Notes under the pieces: generated by a model
Database searches by the model: none
The model's input: only the letters and a program-made list of their open reading frames with translations
What the model was told of the DNA's origin: nothing
Origin: Peribacillus sp. ACCC06369
Lineage (GTDB): Bacteria > Bacillota > Bacilli > Bacillales > DSM-1321
Reading direction: 5' to 3'
Length of the DNA: 64,000 nucleotides
Assembly: GCF_030348945.1 (NCBI RefSeq)
Contig: NZ_JAUCEN010000002.1
Span: 2,604,001-2,668,000, forward strand
Program-made: the position numbers and the translations under genes
Shown: one piece after another, positions 53,095-62,758 of the stretch
Position numbering within the stretch: the first letter of the stretch is position 1
How the letters are laid out: the number at the start of each line of letters is the position of its first letter

Positions 53095-53239
53095 AATTTT
53101 TGAGAATTAAGTCCCAGGGTGATTATAATGTTCTAGGTAATTCACTCCTGTAATATTCATTTGTGTAAAAACGTAAACGCTAGCCTCCATTGTTAGCACT
53201 TTCGTAATTCAAATGCATATTTTTCTCAGTATTACAGGT

Positions 53240-53268
53240 AACCCGGTGAATTTTTACCGGGTTTTTGG
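53240..53268 (+). terminator. Terminator after cdaS
   Basis: AACCCGGT (53240-53247) and ACCGGGTT (53256-53263) form a GC-rich stem followed by T. Confidence 0.85.
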
Positions 53269-53348
53269 TTGCTTTTTATATAAAAAAAGGCATATGATAA
53301 CTAAGGAGATTAAATCAGTAAAGATATAAAACGAAAGAGGATTTTTAA

Positions 53349-54095
53349 ATGATAACTATTAAAAGTGAACGAGAAATACATTTGATGCATGAAGCTGGCA
53401 AACTTCTTGCTGCGACGCATAGAGAAATCGCTAAAATGATAAAACCGGGCATTACGACTTGGGAAATCGAAGAGTTTGTCGATAAATACTTGGCAGAGCA
53501 CGGTGCTACACCTGAACAAAAGGGTTATAACGGCTACAAATATGCAACGTGCGCATCGGTGAATGATGTAATTTGCCACGGCTTCCCGCAAAAGAAAGCC
53601 CTGAAAGAGGGAGACATCGTAACGATTGATATGGTGGTGAACCTAAACGGCGGTTTGGCGGATTCAGCTTGGACATATGCAGTCGGTGAAGTTTCAGATG
53701 AAGCTCAGCGTTTAATGGATGTAACTAAGAATGCTCTATATAGAGGCATCGAAGTTGCACGTGCAGGTAATCGTCTCGGGGACATAGGGCATGCAATCCA
53801 GTCATATGCAGAAGGTGAAAAGTTTTCAGTTGTCCGCGATTTTACAGGACACGGAATCGGAAAAACCATGCACGAAGACCCGACCGTTTTACATTATGGT
53901 AAACCAGGTAAAGGTGCCCGTCTTAAAGAAGGTATGGTCATCACGATTGAGCCTATGTTGAATGCAGGAACATGGCATATGAAAATGGACCAAGACGGAT
54001 GGACGGCGAGAACGGCAGATGGAAAGATTTCTGCCCAATATGAACATACTCTCGTTATTACAAAAGAAAATCCAATCATTTTAACGGAACAATAA
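53349..54095 (+). CDS. map: Methionine aminopeptidase, type I
   Basis: A 248-residue type I enzyme that removes the initiator methionine. Metal ligands are visible in order: Asp in DIVTIDMVVNLNGGLADSAWT (two Asp), His in FTGHGIGKTMHEDP, Glu in MVITIEPML and Glu in QYEHTLVI. It is not preceded by secY/adk/infA, so it is the stand-alone second copy (like B. subtilis YflG/MapB) rather than the ribosomal-operon gene. It is monocistronic with a terminator. Confidence 0.93.
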   Translation: MITIKSEREIHLMHEAGKLLAATHREIAKMIKPGITTWEIEEFVDKYLAEHGATPEQKGYNGYKYATCASVNDVICHGFPQKKALKEGDIVTIDMVVNLNGGLADSAWTYAVGEVSDEAQRLMDVTKNALYRGIEVARAGNRLGDIGHAIQSYAEGEKFSVVRDFTGHGIGKTMHEDPTVLHYGKPGKGARLKEGMVITIEPMLNAGTWHMKMDQDGWTARTADGKISAQYEHTLVITKENPIILTEQ

Positions 54096-54096
54096 A

Positions 54097-54142
54097 CAAA
54101 AAGAAGAAATGGCCTAATCGCGGACCGTTTCTTCTTTTTTTG
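54097..54142 (+). terminator. Terminator after methionine aminopeptidase
   Basis: aaaagaagaaa pairs with tttcttctttt, extended by a few G-C pairs near the loop, followed by T residues. Confidence 0.85.
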
Positions 54143-54341
54143 TTTTAAACTATTTTACAATAAACCTCGACAGAATATTCTGAATCCTCTCATCCCTCAA
54201 TAGATTAAATACGAAAAATCAGTACTAAGTACTTAGGTAATAAAAACTTTACTATTATGTGGCAGCACAGGATAATAAGGGATAAGGAAGAAATATTTAA
54301 TTGATGAGTTTTATAAAAAGGATATAAAGGGGGGGTTGACA

Positions 54342-55094
54342 GTGAAGAAAGGGGAAAAACTGTCTACAACGGTTGAATCGGTTGGGTTGAGCCAGCGGGA
54401 ATTTTTAACGATTTTCTTACTGCATTCTTTGAAATTAAAAGCGAATTATCCAAGGGCGATCCATCAGGACCTAAAAAATACGTTTACTGGAAAAGTGCAT
54501 AGCTATGACTATTTATGTAAAATATCCAATATGCTTGTCGAATCCAACCATTTATCATTATATACGAATAAAGGAAGAAATTATTATCAGATAACTGAAA
54601 AAGGAAAAGAGCTTTACATATGGTACCAAGAGAATTTCCTGGAACGGTTTTCCGAAGTGAAGAAGGTCATTGATCGGTTCATGTTCGATTTAAGGGGATC
54701 TGGTGAAAACCCCCCGGTTTTTAATGAACTTCCTGAAGAATACAGGTCGTATTTCTCAAAAATAATATCCGTGAAGGACCTTGTCCGTTATGTTACTTTA
54801 AAAACCGCTTTCACTAAGAAGCCTATTTACATGGGTGAAATTGGCGACCTGCTTAAAAATCAGTTCGGTTGGATCGCGTCTAACGGCTATTTATACGATT
54901 TATCTCATGAAATGGAAGAGAACGGGCTTCTTGTCGGCAGATGGGAAAGTGAAAAGCGAACAAAACGATATTTACGAATCACCGATGAAGGACAGCATCA
55001 TTATAAACAGATTGCGGATTCTGCCGCTTTTCAAGTACAGGAAATTCAAAAATACATGGCAAGTGTCGTTATGTTCTTAAAAGAAAAAACTTAA
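54342..55094 (+). CDS. Tandem winged-helix (PadR-like) regulator
   Basis: About 250 residues. Two regions each look like a PadR winged helix. The first (about 20-100) runs EFLTIFLLHSLKLKANYPRAIHQDL to GRNYYQITEKGKELY. The second (about 125-225) runs LVRYVTLKTAFTKKPIYMGEIGDLL to KRYLRITDEGQHHYKQI. A single protein with two such domains resembles a covalent dimer. GTG at 54342 is six bases after a G-run; TTG at 54336 would overlap it. It is followed by a GTPase gene, with no clear terminator between. Targets are unknown. Confidence 0.7.
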   Translation: MKKGEKLSTTVESVGLSQREFLTIFLLHSLKLKANYPRAIHQDLKNTFTGKVHSYDYLCKISNMLVESNHLSLYTNKGRNYYQITEKGKELYIWYQENFLERFSEVKKVIDRFMFDLRGSGENPPVFNELPEEYRSYFSKIISVKDLVRYVTLKTAFTKKPIYMGEIGDLLKNQFGWIASNGYLYDLSHEMEENGLLVGRWESEKRTKRYLRITDEGQHHYKQIADSAAFQVQEIQKYMASVVMFLKEKT

Positions 55095-55212
55095 ATAAAT
55101 TATTAGAAATGGAGCCCCTTAAGTTTGTAAGGAGATTCGAGTTACATGCTTAAATTGAATCGTTAAAGGGTAAATGTTACTTAAAACACTTCTTAACAAG
55201 GGGGAATGCGTG

Positions 55213-56460
55213 ATGGTGGAAAGACACGATGAAATGGGAAGCATATTCAGTTTCATTAAAGGCCAGGTAGATAAGCTGCCCATTTCACAATCGAAAAAGA
55301 ACAAAATGCTCGACCAGCTATTGAAGCTCAAAACGATGACGGTTGATGCAAGGGAACCGCGAATTGCTCTTGTCGGAAGGCGTGGGTCTGGAAAATCATC
55401 ACTGATCAACGCGATGTTTGGTCAGGAAAAGCAATATGTCAGTTCCGTTAAATCTGGAACGGGTAAGGGAAAATGGCTTTGGTACCCAAGTGATGCTGAG
55501 CCCAAAATTCGTTTGCTTGACTCCCGCGGGTTGGGTGAGAGTGAAACTCCCACGGAAGAATTTGAAGAAGAAACACCAATGGATGAATTGATAAAAGCGG
55601 TAACCGAAGAACAGCCTGATGTGTTTCTTTTCTTGATTAAAGCTAAAGAAACGGATTCACGGGTTGAAGAGGATTTGAAAGAGTTGAACAAGCTGCGCAA
55701 GATCGTTAAAGAGAATCACCATTATGATGTACCCGTCATCTGTGTGGTCACTCAGGTGGATGAGTTAGATCCTCCACATTATAAACAAGCACCTTTTGAT
55801 GCCAATCCAAAGAAAAAACAAAATATTGATGAAGCGATTGCTTTGATGGCTAAGCGATTTAACGAAAGTGAAATCCCACTATTGAACATCATTCCGATTT
55901 GTTCGTATATTGATTTCGATGAAAGCGGAAATATTGAATATGATATGCGTTGGAACATCGATTTGCTTTCTGATTACTTGATCGAGGCCTTACCCAGTGA
56001 AGCGAAGCTGAAGACGGCCAAAGCCATGCAAAGCCAAATCGTTAAGAAGAAATTCGCGAGGACGATCGTGGGAACATTTACCGCAATTGCCGGTTTAATC
56101 GGTGCAGAGCCAATACCTTTTGCCGATTTTCCCATTTTGACCGGCATTCAAGGGTTGATGATTGTAGTGATTGGTTTTATCGCGGATAAGGAAATCAATA
56201 CAAAAACGGCAGGTGAATTCATAACAGCATTAGGCATCAATGTTGGAATCGGTCTCCTTGTCAGGGAGGGTGTCAGGGCTGCAGTTCGTTTCATACCAGG
56301 GGCTGGTCTAGCCGTTTCCGGTGCGGTAGCGGGTGCTGTTACGTATGGAATCGGGCAAGCCGCGATAGCTTACTTTATCGAAAACAAAGATATTGATCAG
56401 GCGAAGAAAGCTTATAAGAATGCTAACAAAGAATATAAAAATGAAGACCTTGACTCTTAA
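55213..56460 (+). CDS. Era-like GTPase with C-terminal DUF697 membrane domain
   Basis: About 415 residues. The GTPase core has G1 GRRGSGKSSLINAMFG, the switch region after VSSVKSGTGKG, G3 DSRGLGE and G4 TQVDEL. From about residue 285 a hydrophobic DUF697-like region follows, with AGLIGAEPIPFADFPILTGIQGLMIVVIG and a Gly/Ala-rich AGLAVSGAVAGAVTYGIGQ, probably membrane-inserting. Proteins of this build are thought to act at membranes under stress. ATG at 55213 lies eight bases after AAGGGGG; GTG at 55210 is an alternative. Confidence 0.85.
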   Translation: MVERHDEMGSIFSFIKGQVDKLPISQSKKNKMLDQLLKLKTMTVDAREPRIALVGRRGSGKSSLINAMFGQEKQYVSSVKSGTGKGKWLWYPSDAEPKIRLLDSRGLGESETPTEEFEEETPMDELIKAVTEEQPDVFLFLIKAKETDSRVEEDLKELNKLRKIVKENHHYDVPVICVVTQVDELDPPHYKQAPFDANPKKKQNIDEAIALMAKRFNESEIPLLNIIPICSYIDFDESGNIEYDMRWNIDLLSDYLIEALPSEAKLKTAKAMQSQIVKKKFARTIVGTFTAIAGLIGAEPIPFADFPILTGIQGLMIVVIGFIADKEINTKTAGEFITALGINVGIGLLVREGVRAAVRFIPGAGLAVSGAVAGAVTYGIGQAAIAYFIENKDIDQAKKAYKNANKEYKNEDLDS

Positions 56461-56576
56461 ATGGCAGATTCAAACCATAAACTACACTAAGGTGATAAGA
56501 TAAAGTGGTGTTCGCAGTTGCTGTTTCTGCTGCTGGATGGTTCAGGAATTTGTTTATTATAGGAGGAATGATCTTC

Positions 56577-57719
56577 ATGTCGTTTTTTCAGTCACAGGAG
56601 CAAAAAGAATATATACAAAAATTAGAGGAAGCGATTCAGTCCTTTTCCGCCCGATCTGAAGTTCTTGATGATACAAAGGGTTTTCCTTTTGAAAACATTC
56701 AGGAGTTAAAGGAATTCGGATATCCTAAATTGACCTTAGCCAAAGAAGATGGGGGAAATGGCGGTTCCTTATATGATTTTCTCCTATGCCAAGAAAAAAT
56801 AGCTCAGTATTGTGGTCCAACAGCTTTAGGAATAGGCTGGCATGTCGGAACGGTCCTATCTTTAACCGAGAAAAGACCCTGGGAAAAAGGGGCCATGAAT
56901 GAATTGTTTTCTGAAGTGTCGAAAGGCGCCCTCATCAACACGGCAGCATCTGAGGCTGGAACAGGAAGCCCGACGCGTGGCGGCCGTCCGGAAACGATCG
57001 CTATCAAAAAGGGTGAACGATGGAATTTGAATGGAAGAAAGACTTTTACTACACTCTCACCCGTCCTTGATATTTTTCTTGTAACGGCATGGGTACCCGA
57101 GGATGAGTGTTTAGGCACATTTTTAGTCCATCGTGATGTAATCGGTGTAAGTATAGAAGAAACTTGGGATATGATTTCCATGCAGGGAACAGGAAGTCAT
57201 GATTTGGTGTTAAATGACGTCAGCCTGCCTAAAAAGCATTTAGTCATGAAAAGCAATCCTGGTGGAAACAGGAAACCCGAAGCGTGGCTCTTACATATAC
57301 CGGCTTGCTACTTGGGAATTGCAGTGGCTGCCAGAAATTATGCAGTTGAATTTGCGAAAACCTATTCTCCCAATAGCTTACCAGGACCAATCAGGGATCT
57401 TCCGAATGTTCAACGGACAATTGGGGAGATGGAACTGGAATTGAGCGAGGCACACCATTTTCTCTACTCTGTCGCAGAAAAATGGGAGCAGCACCCTGAA
57501 GATCATGATGAACTATCGAAACAATTGGGTGCTGTTAAGTTATCGGTCGTCAATAAATCGATTTCGATTGTCGATAAAGCGATGAGAGTCGTCGGAGCCA
57601 AAAGTTTACAACGGACAAATCCCCTGCAACGGTATTATAGGGATGTACGCGCAGGACTTCATAATCCTCCGATGGATGATGCGACAATCACCATGCTAGC
57701 AAAATCAGCTCTTTATTAA
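56577..57719 (+). CDS. Acyl-CoA dehydrogenase family protein
   Basis: A 380-residue flavoprotein of the acyl-CoA dehydrogenase fold. The N-terminal helical domain has LAKEDGGNGGSLYDFLLCQEKIAQYCGPTALGIGWH, the middle beta domain INTAASEAGTGSPTRGGRPE and WNLNGRKTFTTLSP, and the C-terminal helices KSISIVDKAMRVVGAKSLQR. The usual catalytic Glu position is not clear, so it may be a family member acting on non-CoA substrates. AGGAGG at 56561 is too close to ATG 56568, so ATG 56577 is the start. Confidence 0.85.
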   Translation: MSFFQSQEQKEYIQKLEEAIQSFSARSEVLDDTKGFPFENIQELKEFGYPKLTLAKEDGGNGGSLYDFLLCQEKIAQYCGPTALGIGWHVGTVLSLTEKRPWEKGAMNELFSEVSKGALINTAASEAGTGSPTRGGRPETIAIKKGERWNLNGRKTFTTLSPVLDIFLVTAWVPEDECLGTFLVHRDVIGVSIEETWDMISMQGTGSHDLVLNDVSLPKKHLVMKSNPGGNRKPEAWLLHIPACYLGIAVAARNYAVEFAKTYSPNSLPGPIRDLPNVQRTIGEMELELSEAHHFLYSVAEKWEQHPEDHDELSKQLGAVKLSVVNKSISIVDKAMRVVGAKSLQRTNPLQRYYRDVRAGLHNPPMDDATITMLAKSALY

Positions 57720-57744
57720 GTGCGTATTCGGAAATTATTTGATG

Positions 57745-57779
57745 GCACTGAAATGACCTCGTCGTTTCAGTGCTTTTTC
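57745..57779 (+). terminator. Terminator after acyl-CoA dehydrogenase gene
   Basis: GCACTGAAA (57745-57753) and TTTCAGTGC (57765-57773) pair exactly and are followed by TTTTT. Confidence 0.85.
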
Positions 57780-57949
57780 CTGTTCATTCTCTACCCCCTA
57801 TTCATCCGTTTTCATTGTTGCTACCTCTATGCTTCAGCTGCCTCATTTTAATTCCAACAATATAATTTTACTAGCTAATCATTCTCTATCTTGTTATGAT
57901 TTATATAACTGTCTAAATCTTCGAAAAATATCGAAAGTTCGGTGTAAAA

Positions 57950-59221
57950 ATGAATCTTATGACAAAAGATTTACTGATTAACTTTTTAATTATCCTTTTT
58001 CCGATTTTTTTATTGCAAATGAGCTATCTGGTAAAGTACGTATACCGTTTAGATGCATTAAAAGGATCGTTCTTATCCATTTTCCCTATTCTCTCACTTG
58101 TTCTATGCATGCTATTCCCCGTTGTCACAGAAAAGGATTTTGTTTGGGATCTTCGATGGATTCCATTTCTATTAGGCGGTTTATATGGAGGGTACCGGTT
58201 AGGAATCATATTAATTGTCATCACTCTACTTATTCGCTATTTAACAGGGGGGGAAAATGGACTTTATATATCATGCATCACTTTTCCGCTAATTGGTGTT
58301 TCCCTGTTTTTTATATCGAAATACTATCTAAAAATGTCAGTCAGTAAAAAAATCTTCATCGGTATTTCATTAATCTTTATTGTTCACAGTCTCACACAGT
58401 TTATTTCAACAGAAGTATTTGAACTTACTATAGGCATAAGTATATGGAAACAATACTTCACGATCCAAGTCATAGGAATTGTTGTTGTAATATTACTATG
58501 GGAGGTCATTCTAACTAATTTTCAGGTTCTCGAAAAATTAGTGAAAGCGGAAAAATTGCAAATCGTTAGTCATCTGGCTGCAAGCATCTCTCATGAAGTC
58601 AGAAATCCCCTTACAGTTACTAGGGGATATATTCAAATGTTAAGCGAAGACGTTTCTCCCAATACAAAGGTTAAGTATGCAAATATTGCGTTGAAGGAAT
58701 TAGATCGGGCTACGGATGTCATAAATGATTATTTGACGTTTGCTGCCATAAGCCCTGAAAATAAAGAGCGATTAATGGTATCCGAGGAAATTCAGCATGT
58801 CGTGAACAGTATAAATCCCTTGGCAAACGATAATGGAATCGAATTGAAATTATCCCTATTCGAAGATGAAGCTTATTATATCATGGGGGAAAGGAAGAAA
58901 TTCCAACAGTGCTTGTTCAATATCTTAAAGAATGGCATAGAATCGATGCAAGATGATGGCGAAATATACATACATTTAATTCATGCTGCCCCCACCATCC
59001 AAATTAAGATTCAAGATCAAGGAAGTGGAATGACACAGGAACAAATATACCGTTTAGGTGAACCATACTTTACGACAAAAAATAAAGGAACGGGATTAGG
59101 CATGATGGTTTCATATAGCGTTATAAAAAGCATGGATGGATCGATACATGTGTCAAGTGTACAAGGGAAAGGTACATGCTTCTCTATTAACCTGCCCATT
59201 CATAGAAAAGAGCCAATTTGA
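57950..59221 (+). CDS. Membrane sensor histidine kinase, KinB-like
   Basis: A 423-residue kinase. Residues 1-195 contain about six membrane segments resembling the 5TM-Lyt/KinB sensor (WIPFLLGGLYGGYRLGIILIVITLLIRY). The HisKA domain follows with phospho-accepting His215 in ASISHEVRNPLTVTRGYIQML. The ATP-binding domain has the N-box FNILKNGIESM, then IQDQGSGM and TTKNKGTGLGM. The layout matches B. subtilis KinB, a sporulation kinase feeding Spo0F. No response regulator is adjacent, as expected for phosphorelay kinases. The ribosome binding site is weak. Confidence 0.85.
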   Translation: MNLMTKDLLINFLIILFPIFLLQMSYLVKYVYRLDALKGSFLSIFPILSLVLCMLFPVVTEKDFVWDLRWIPFLLGGLYGGYRLGIILIVITLLIRYLTGGENGLYISCITFPLIGVSLFFISKYYLKMSVSKKIFIGISLIFIVHSLTQFISTEVFELTIGISIWKQYFTIQVIGIVVVILLWEVILTNFQVLEKLVKAEKLQIVSHLAASISHEVRNPLTVTRGYIQMLSEDVSPNTKVKYANIALKELDRATDVINDYLTFAAISPENKERLMVSEEIQHVVNSINPLANDNGIELKLSLFEDEAYYIMGERKKFQQCLFNILKNGIESMQDDGEIYIHLIHAAPTIQIKIQDQGSGMTQEQIYRLGEPYFTTKNKGTGLGMMVSYSVIKSMDGSIHVSSVQGKGTCFSINLPIHRKEPI

Positions 59222-59329
59222 ATTTAGTGTAAATTGACGGTTTTATTCTCATATATTACAATTTAAGTTAACTACCAATTATTATGAAATGATTTAATGA
59301 TGAATTCGATACCTAATGGAGATGATTAA

Positions 59330-61318
59330 ATGAAATCGCTTACAGATGGACAAATCATTTGGGAACCTACAAACGAACAAATCGAGCAAACGGTATTGAC
59401 TCAATATATGAAATGGTTAAACGAAAAGAAAGGTTTATCATTTCAAGATTATCATGAATTATGGAAATGGTCGGTTGCTGAACTGGAGGATTTTTGGGCT
59501 TCGGTTTGGGATTATTGTGATGTAAAAGCTGACAGGAAATATGACAGGGTTTTAGCGGAGCATTCAATGCCAGGGGCGAAATGGTTCGAAGGGGCAAGGC
59601 TTAATTATGCTGAAAATGCATTATTGAATGATCAAGAAGATAAAACGGCGATCTTTTTTCGTTCCGAACATATCAGGCAGCAAGAGGTAAGCTGGAAAGA
59701 GCTGAAAGAAAAAGTAGCTTCTGTTGCCCATTCGTTAAGGGGACTTGGTGTGAAATCCGGTGATCGTGTTGTAGCTTATATGCCAAATATCCCTGAAGCG
59801 GTCATAGCTTTCTTGGCGACAGTAAGTATAGGTGCCATCTGGTCCAGCTGTTCACCTGACTTTGGGGCAAGAAGCGTCATTGATCGTTTCAAACAGATTG
59901 AACCGGTTGTATTACTTGCGGTTGATGGGTACCAGTACAATGGAAAAGCATATGATAAAACATCCGTTGTTGCACAGCTTAAACAGGAATTGGTTACTGT
60001 CAAGCATACTGTAATGGTTCCTTACATAGAAAAGAAGATTTTGGAAGAGAATCTGGCAGATACGATTCCATGGGATGATCTAGTAAAAGAAAAAGCCGAA
60101 TTATCTTTTGAAAGTGTTCCGTTTGATCATCCGCTTTGGATTCTCTATTCATCAGGTACAACCGGAATGCCAAAACCGATTGTACAAGGCCATGGCGGAA
60201 TATTATTGGAGCATTTTAAATCAACAAGAATGCATCAAGGCATGACTTCCGAGGATACGGTATTCTGGTTTACGACGACAGGGTGGATGATGTGGAATCT
60301 TCTAATGGGTGGTTTGCTTAATGAAGGGACGATCGTTCTTTATGACGGCAGTCCTTCTTTCCCGGATATGGATGCCCTTTGGCAATTGGCTGAAGATACA
60401 GGCATGACTTTCTTTGGAACAAGTGCACCATTCCTTACGAATTCCATGAAGTTAGGAATCAAGCCAATGGGAAAATATGATTTATCGAAATTGAAGGCCC
60501 TTTTTTCCACTGGAGCACCTTTGTCGGGTGACGGGTACAAATGGGTGTATGAGAATGTCAAGAAGGATATCTGGCTTAGTTCATCCAGTGGCGGAACCGA
60601 TGTTTGTGCCGGATTTGTAGGTGGCGTTCCCACATTACCTGTAAGAATCGGGGAGATACAAGGAAGGGCATTAGGTGTTCGTGCAGAGGCCTTTGATGAA
60701 CAAGGCCGAACATTGATTAATGAAGTCGGTGAATTGGTCATTACCAAACCCATGCCGTCCATGCCGCTTTATTTCTGGAATGATCAAGACGGGACAAGAT
60801 ACTACGAGAGTTATTTCGATACGTATCCCGGCATTTGGAAACATGGTGATTGGATAAAAATCGACGACAAGGGCAGTTGTATCATTTATGGTCGTTCCGA
60901 CTCGACCATCAACCGTTCTGGTGTACGGATGGGAACCAGCGATATCTACCGGGTCGTCGAAGCGATCGACGAGGTTATGGAAAGCCTTGTCATTGATAGG
61001 GAAGTGCTTGGCCGCGGTTCTTCCTTGCTCCTGTTCGTTGTCCTTAAGCCCGGTAATAGCCTGGATGCAGCATTGACAGCAAAAATCAAGGAACAAATCA
61101 GAGGACATGTGTCCCCTCGCTTTATTCCTGACCAAATCCATGTCGTTGAACAAATACCTAAAACTTTGAACGGAAAGAAAATGGAAGTCCCGATACGTAA
61201 AGTGTTGTTAGGTTTCGAGTTTGATAAAGTCGTGAATCCAGACTCCATGGGAAATCCTGATTCGCTTCAGTTCTTTAAAGAATTAGCCATTGAATTGAAT
61301 GAGAAAAAAATATTCTAG
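59330..61318 (+). CDS. Acetoacetate-CoA ligase
   Basis: A 662-residue adenylate-forming enzyme of normal length for acetoacetyl-CoA synthetase. It has the N-terminal ACS-type extension (LWKWSVAELEDFWASVWDYC), ATP-binding YSSGTTGMPKPIV, GTSAPFL, the family-typical LSSSSGGTDVCAGFVGG and the C-terminal GRSDSTINRSGVRMGTSDIY and catalytic-lysine end KTLNGKKMEVP. It activates acetoacetate with ATP and CoA. It can reuse acetoacetate from HMG-CoA lyase or from polyhydroxybutyrate. It is monocistronic with its own terminator. Confidence 0.92.
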   Translation: MKSLTDGQIIWEPTNEQIEQTVLTQYMKWLNEKKGLSFQDYHELWKWSVAELEDFWASVWDYCDVKADRKYDRVLAEHSMPGAKWFEGARLNYAENALLNDQEDKTAIFFRSEHIRQQEVSWKELKEKVASVAHSLRGLGVKSGDRVVAYMPNIPEAVIAFLATVSIGAIWSSCSPDFGARSVIDRFKQIEPVVLLAVDGYQYNGKAYDKTSVVAQLKQELVTVKHTVMVPYIEKKILEENLADTIPWDDLVKEKAELSFESVPFDHPLWILYSSGTTGMPKPIVQGHGGILLEHFKSTRMHQGMTSEDTVFWFTTTGWMMWNLLMGGLLNEGTIVLYDGSPSFPDMDALWQLAEDTGMTFFGTSAPFLTNSMKLGIKPMGKYDLSKLKALFSTGAPLSGDGYKWVYENVKKDIWLSSSSGGTDVCAGFVGGVPTLPVRIGEIQGRALGVRAEAFDEQGRTLINEVGELVITKPMPSMPLYFWNDQDGTRYYESYFDTYPGIWKHGDWIKIDDKGSCIIYGRSDSTINRSGVRMGTSDIYRVVEAIDEVMESLVIDREVLGRGSSLLLFVVLKPGNSLDAALTAKIKEQIRGHVSPRFIPDQIHVVEQIPKTLNGKKMEVPIRKVLLGFEFDKVVNPDSMGNPDSLQFFKELAIELNEKKIF

Positions 61319-61324
61319 CAAACA

Positions 61325-61355
61325 GGCGGAGCAAAAAAAGCTCCGTCTTTTTTTC
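61325..61355 (+). terminator. Terminator after acetoacetate-CoA ligase
   Basis: GGCGGAGC (61325-61332) pairs with GCTCCGTC (61340-61347), followed by TTTTTTT. The rest of the gap to 61655 holds only the repeat described at 61615. Confidence 0.88.
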
Positions 61356-61614
61356 TTCTTAAAAGAATTCTGCCAGTAAAACCAAGATTGCACGTTCAAA
61401 TATTTTTTAATAAATAACCCTGATTTTCTACGATAAGGAAAGGAACGGGAAAATATAAAGAGGGATCACTTCCTCATTTATCTTCAATATGTGCATAACA
61501 AGATGAATTACTTCATCCAGCACCTTAAACATCTACTCAGTATAATGACAAACTTACCTTATGATGGAATTTTTGTTGGCAAATTTAAAACTGATGAATA
61601 GAATAAAATCAAAA

Positions 61615-61630
61615 GACAGTAAGTACTGAC
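61615..61630. promoter_or_regulatory. Candidate TetR operator, copy 1
   Basis: GACAGTAAGTACTGAC lies 25 bases before the TetR gene start. The same 16 bases with one change recur at 62285, just after the TetR gene and before the next operon. Each copy has inverted symmetry around AGTACT/CAGT elements. Confidence 0.6.
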
Positions 61631-61654
61631 AGTCTGGAAGGAAGAGTTGAGAGT

Positions 61655-62266
61655 ATGAGTAACAGTCATAATCTAAGTAACAGTCATAATCTAAGTAACG
61701 ATGATAAGCTACTTTTGGCTGCGATCGATCTAATAGCAGAGAAAGGCTACAATGGTGTTACTACTCTGGAAATCGCTGGTGCGGCAGGTTTGAGTGAAAA
61801 GACACTGTTTCGTCGCTTCAGAAGTAAGCAAAATCTTTTAGAAACGGCATTTGACCGATATCACAATGCCGAAGAAATGACAAAACTTTTAAATGAAAGG
61901 CAAATCGTTTGGGATTTACATTCAGACTTACAACTGATAAGTCGAACATATCATGAAATCATGAATCGTAACCGGAAAATGATTATGATAAGTATCAAGG
62001 AAGAAGGCAATTTACCTGGATTTCGAGAAAGAACACAAAAGCATCCTCGGAAGTTACTGGAAATTTTGACAAACTATTTTAACACGATGTATGAAAAAGG
62101 AAAACTTATTCACACAGATTCAGAGCTGCAAGCGTGGTCGTTCATGATGATGAATTTTGGTGCCTTTATGAACAACCTGGATGCCGATGAGAACTATCCG
62201 ACCGTGTCCCTTGAGGCATTTATAATGGAAAGTGTGCAAACATTCACTAGGGCATTAACTCCCTAG
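61655..62266 (+). CDS. TetR/AcrR family transcriptional regulator
   Basis: A 203-residue TetR-type protein with a helix-turn-helix at about residues 25-65 (AIDLIAEKGYNGVTTLEIAGAAGLSEKTLFRRFRSKQNLLETAF) and a helical ligand domain beyond. The first 14 residues consist of a repeated SNSHNL unit from an 18-base tandem duplication. ATG follows GGAAGGAAGAG. Matching 16-base repeats flank the gene, suggesting it represses itself and the following monooxygenase and reductase genes. Confidence 0.9.
   Translation: MSNSHNLSNSHNLSNDDKLLLAAIDLIAEKGYNGVTTLEIAGAAGLSEKTLFRRFRSKQNLLETAFDRYHNAEEMTKLLNERQIVWDLHSDLQLISRTYHEIMNRNRKMIMISIKEEGNLPGFRERTQKHPRKLLEILTNYFNTMYEKGKLIHTDSELQAWSFMMMNFGAFMNNLDADENYPTVSLEAFIMESVQTFTRALTP
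61658..61693 (+). repeat. 18-base tandem duplication at the TetR N-terminus
   Basis: agtaacagtcataatcta (61658-61675) is repeated exactly at 61676-61693, adding six residues in frame. Exact identity suggests a recent slippage or an unstable repeat. Confidence 0.9.
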
Positions 62267-62284
62267 TTTTTCCTGAAATATCAT

Positions 62285-62300
62285 GACAGTTAGTACTGAC
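62285..62300. promoter_or_regulatory. Candidate TetR operator, copy 2
   Basis: GACAGTTAGTACTGAC differs from the 61615 copy by one base. It is placed 90 bases before the monooxygenase start, where it could control that gene and the FMN reductase. Confidence 0.6.
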
Positions 62301-62376
62301 ACCCAATAATGAAAAAGAAAGTGCAGATTTATTATGCATTGAGAAAAATAAATTTAAATGACAGGAGATTATGTAT

Positions 62377-62700
62377 ATGAATTCAAGTAAATCAATAGTA
62401 TGGATTAATGTATTTACAGCTAAACCTGGCAAACTAGATGAATTAGTTGCGATACAGTCTGAAGAACTTCTCAATTTTAAGAGGGGATCTCAAGGTGTTC
62501 CTGGTTGGATTAATAGTCGTTGGCATCGTTCTGTTGATAAAAATAAGGCTATTATGATAACTACCTTTGAAAGTGTTGATCATCATAAAAATTGGTTAGA
62601 AAAAAGTGAATTTACTGAACACCTTAACAAGATAAAACATCTCATTGAAGATGCAGAAGGTGGGTACTACACATTAGTGGAAGTCATTGAAAACATGTAA
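62377..62700 (+). CDS. Antibiotic biosynthesis monooxygenase (ABM) domain protein
   Basis: About 107 residues with the ABM dimeric ferredoxin-like fold: IVWINVFTAKPGKLDELVAIQSEELLNFKRGSQGVPGWINSRWHRSVD, then ITTFESVDHHKNWLEKSEF. Family members are small cofactor-free oxygenases or heme/quinone-handling enzymes. ATG at 62377 is better placed behind AGGAG than ATG 62371. It is followed by an FMN reductase gene. This pairing under a TetR regulator suggests quinone or electrophile detoxification. Confidence 0.82.
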   Translation: MNSSKSIVWINVFTAKPGKLDELVAIQSEELLNFKRGSQGVPGWINSRWHRSVDKNKAIMITTFESVDHHKNWLEKSEFTEHLNKIKHLIEDAEGGYYTLVEVIENM

Positions 62701-62758
62701 ATCAATTAAAATTATAACTTCTTTATTTTAAACAAACCTTAACGAGGAGGAAAAACCA

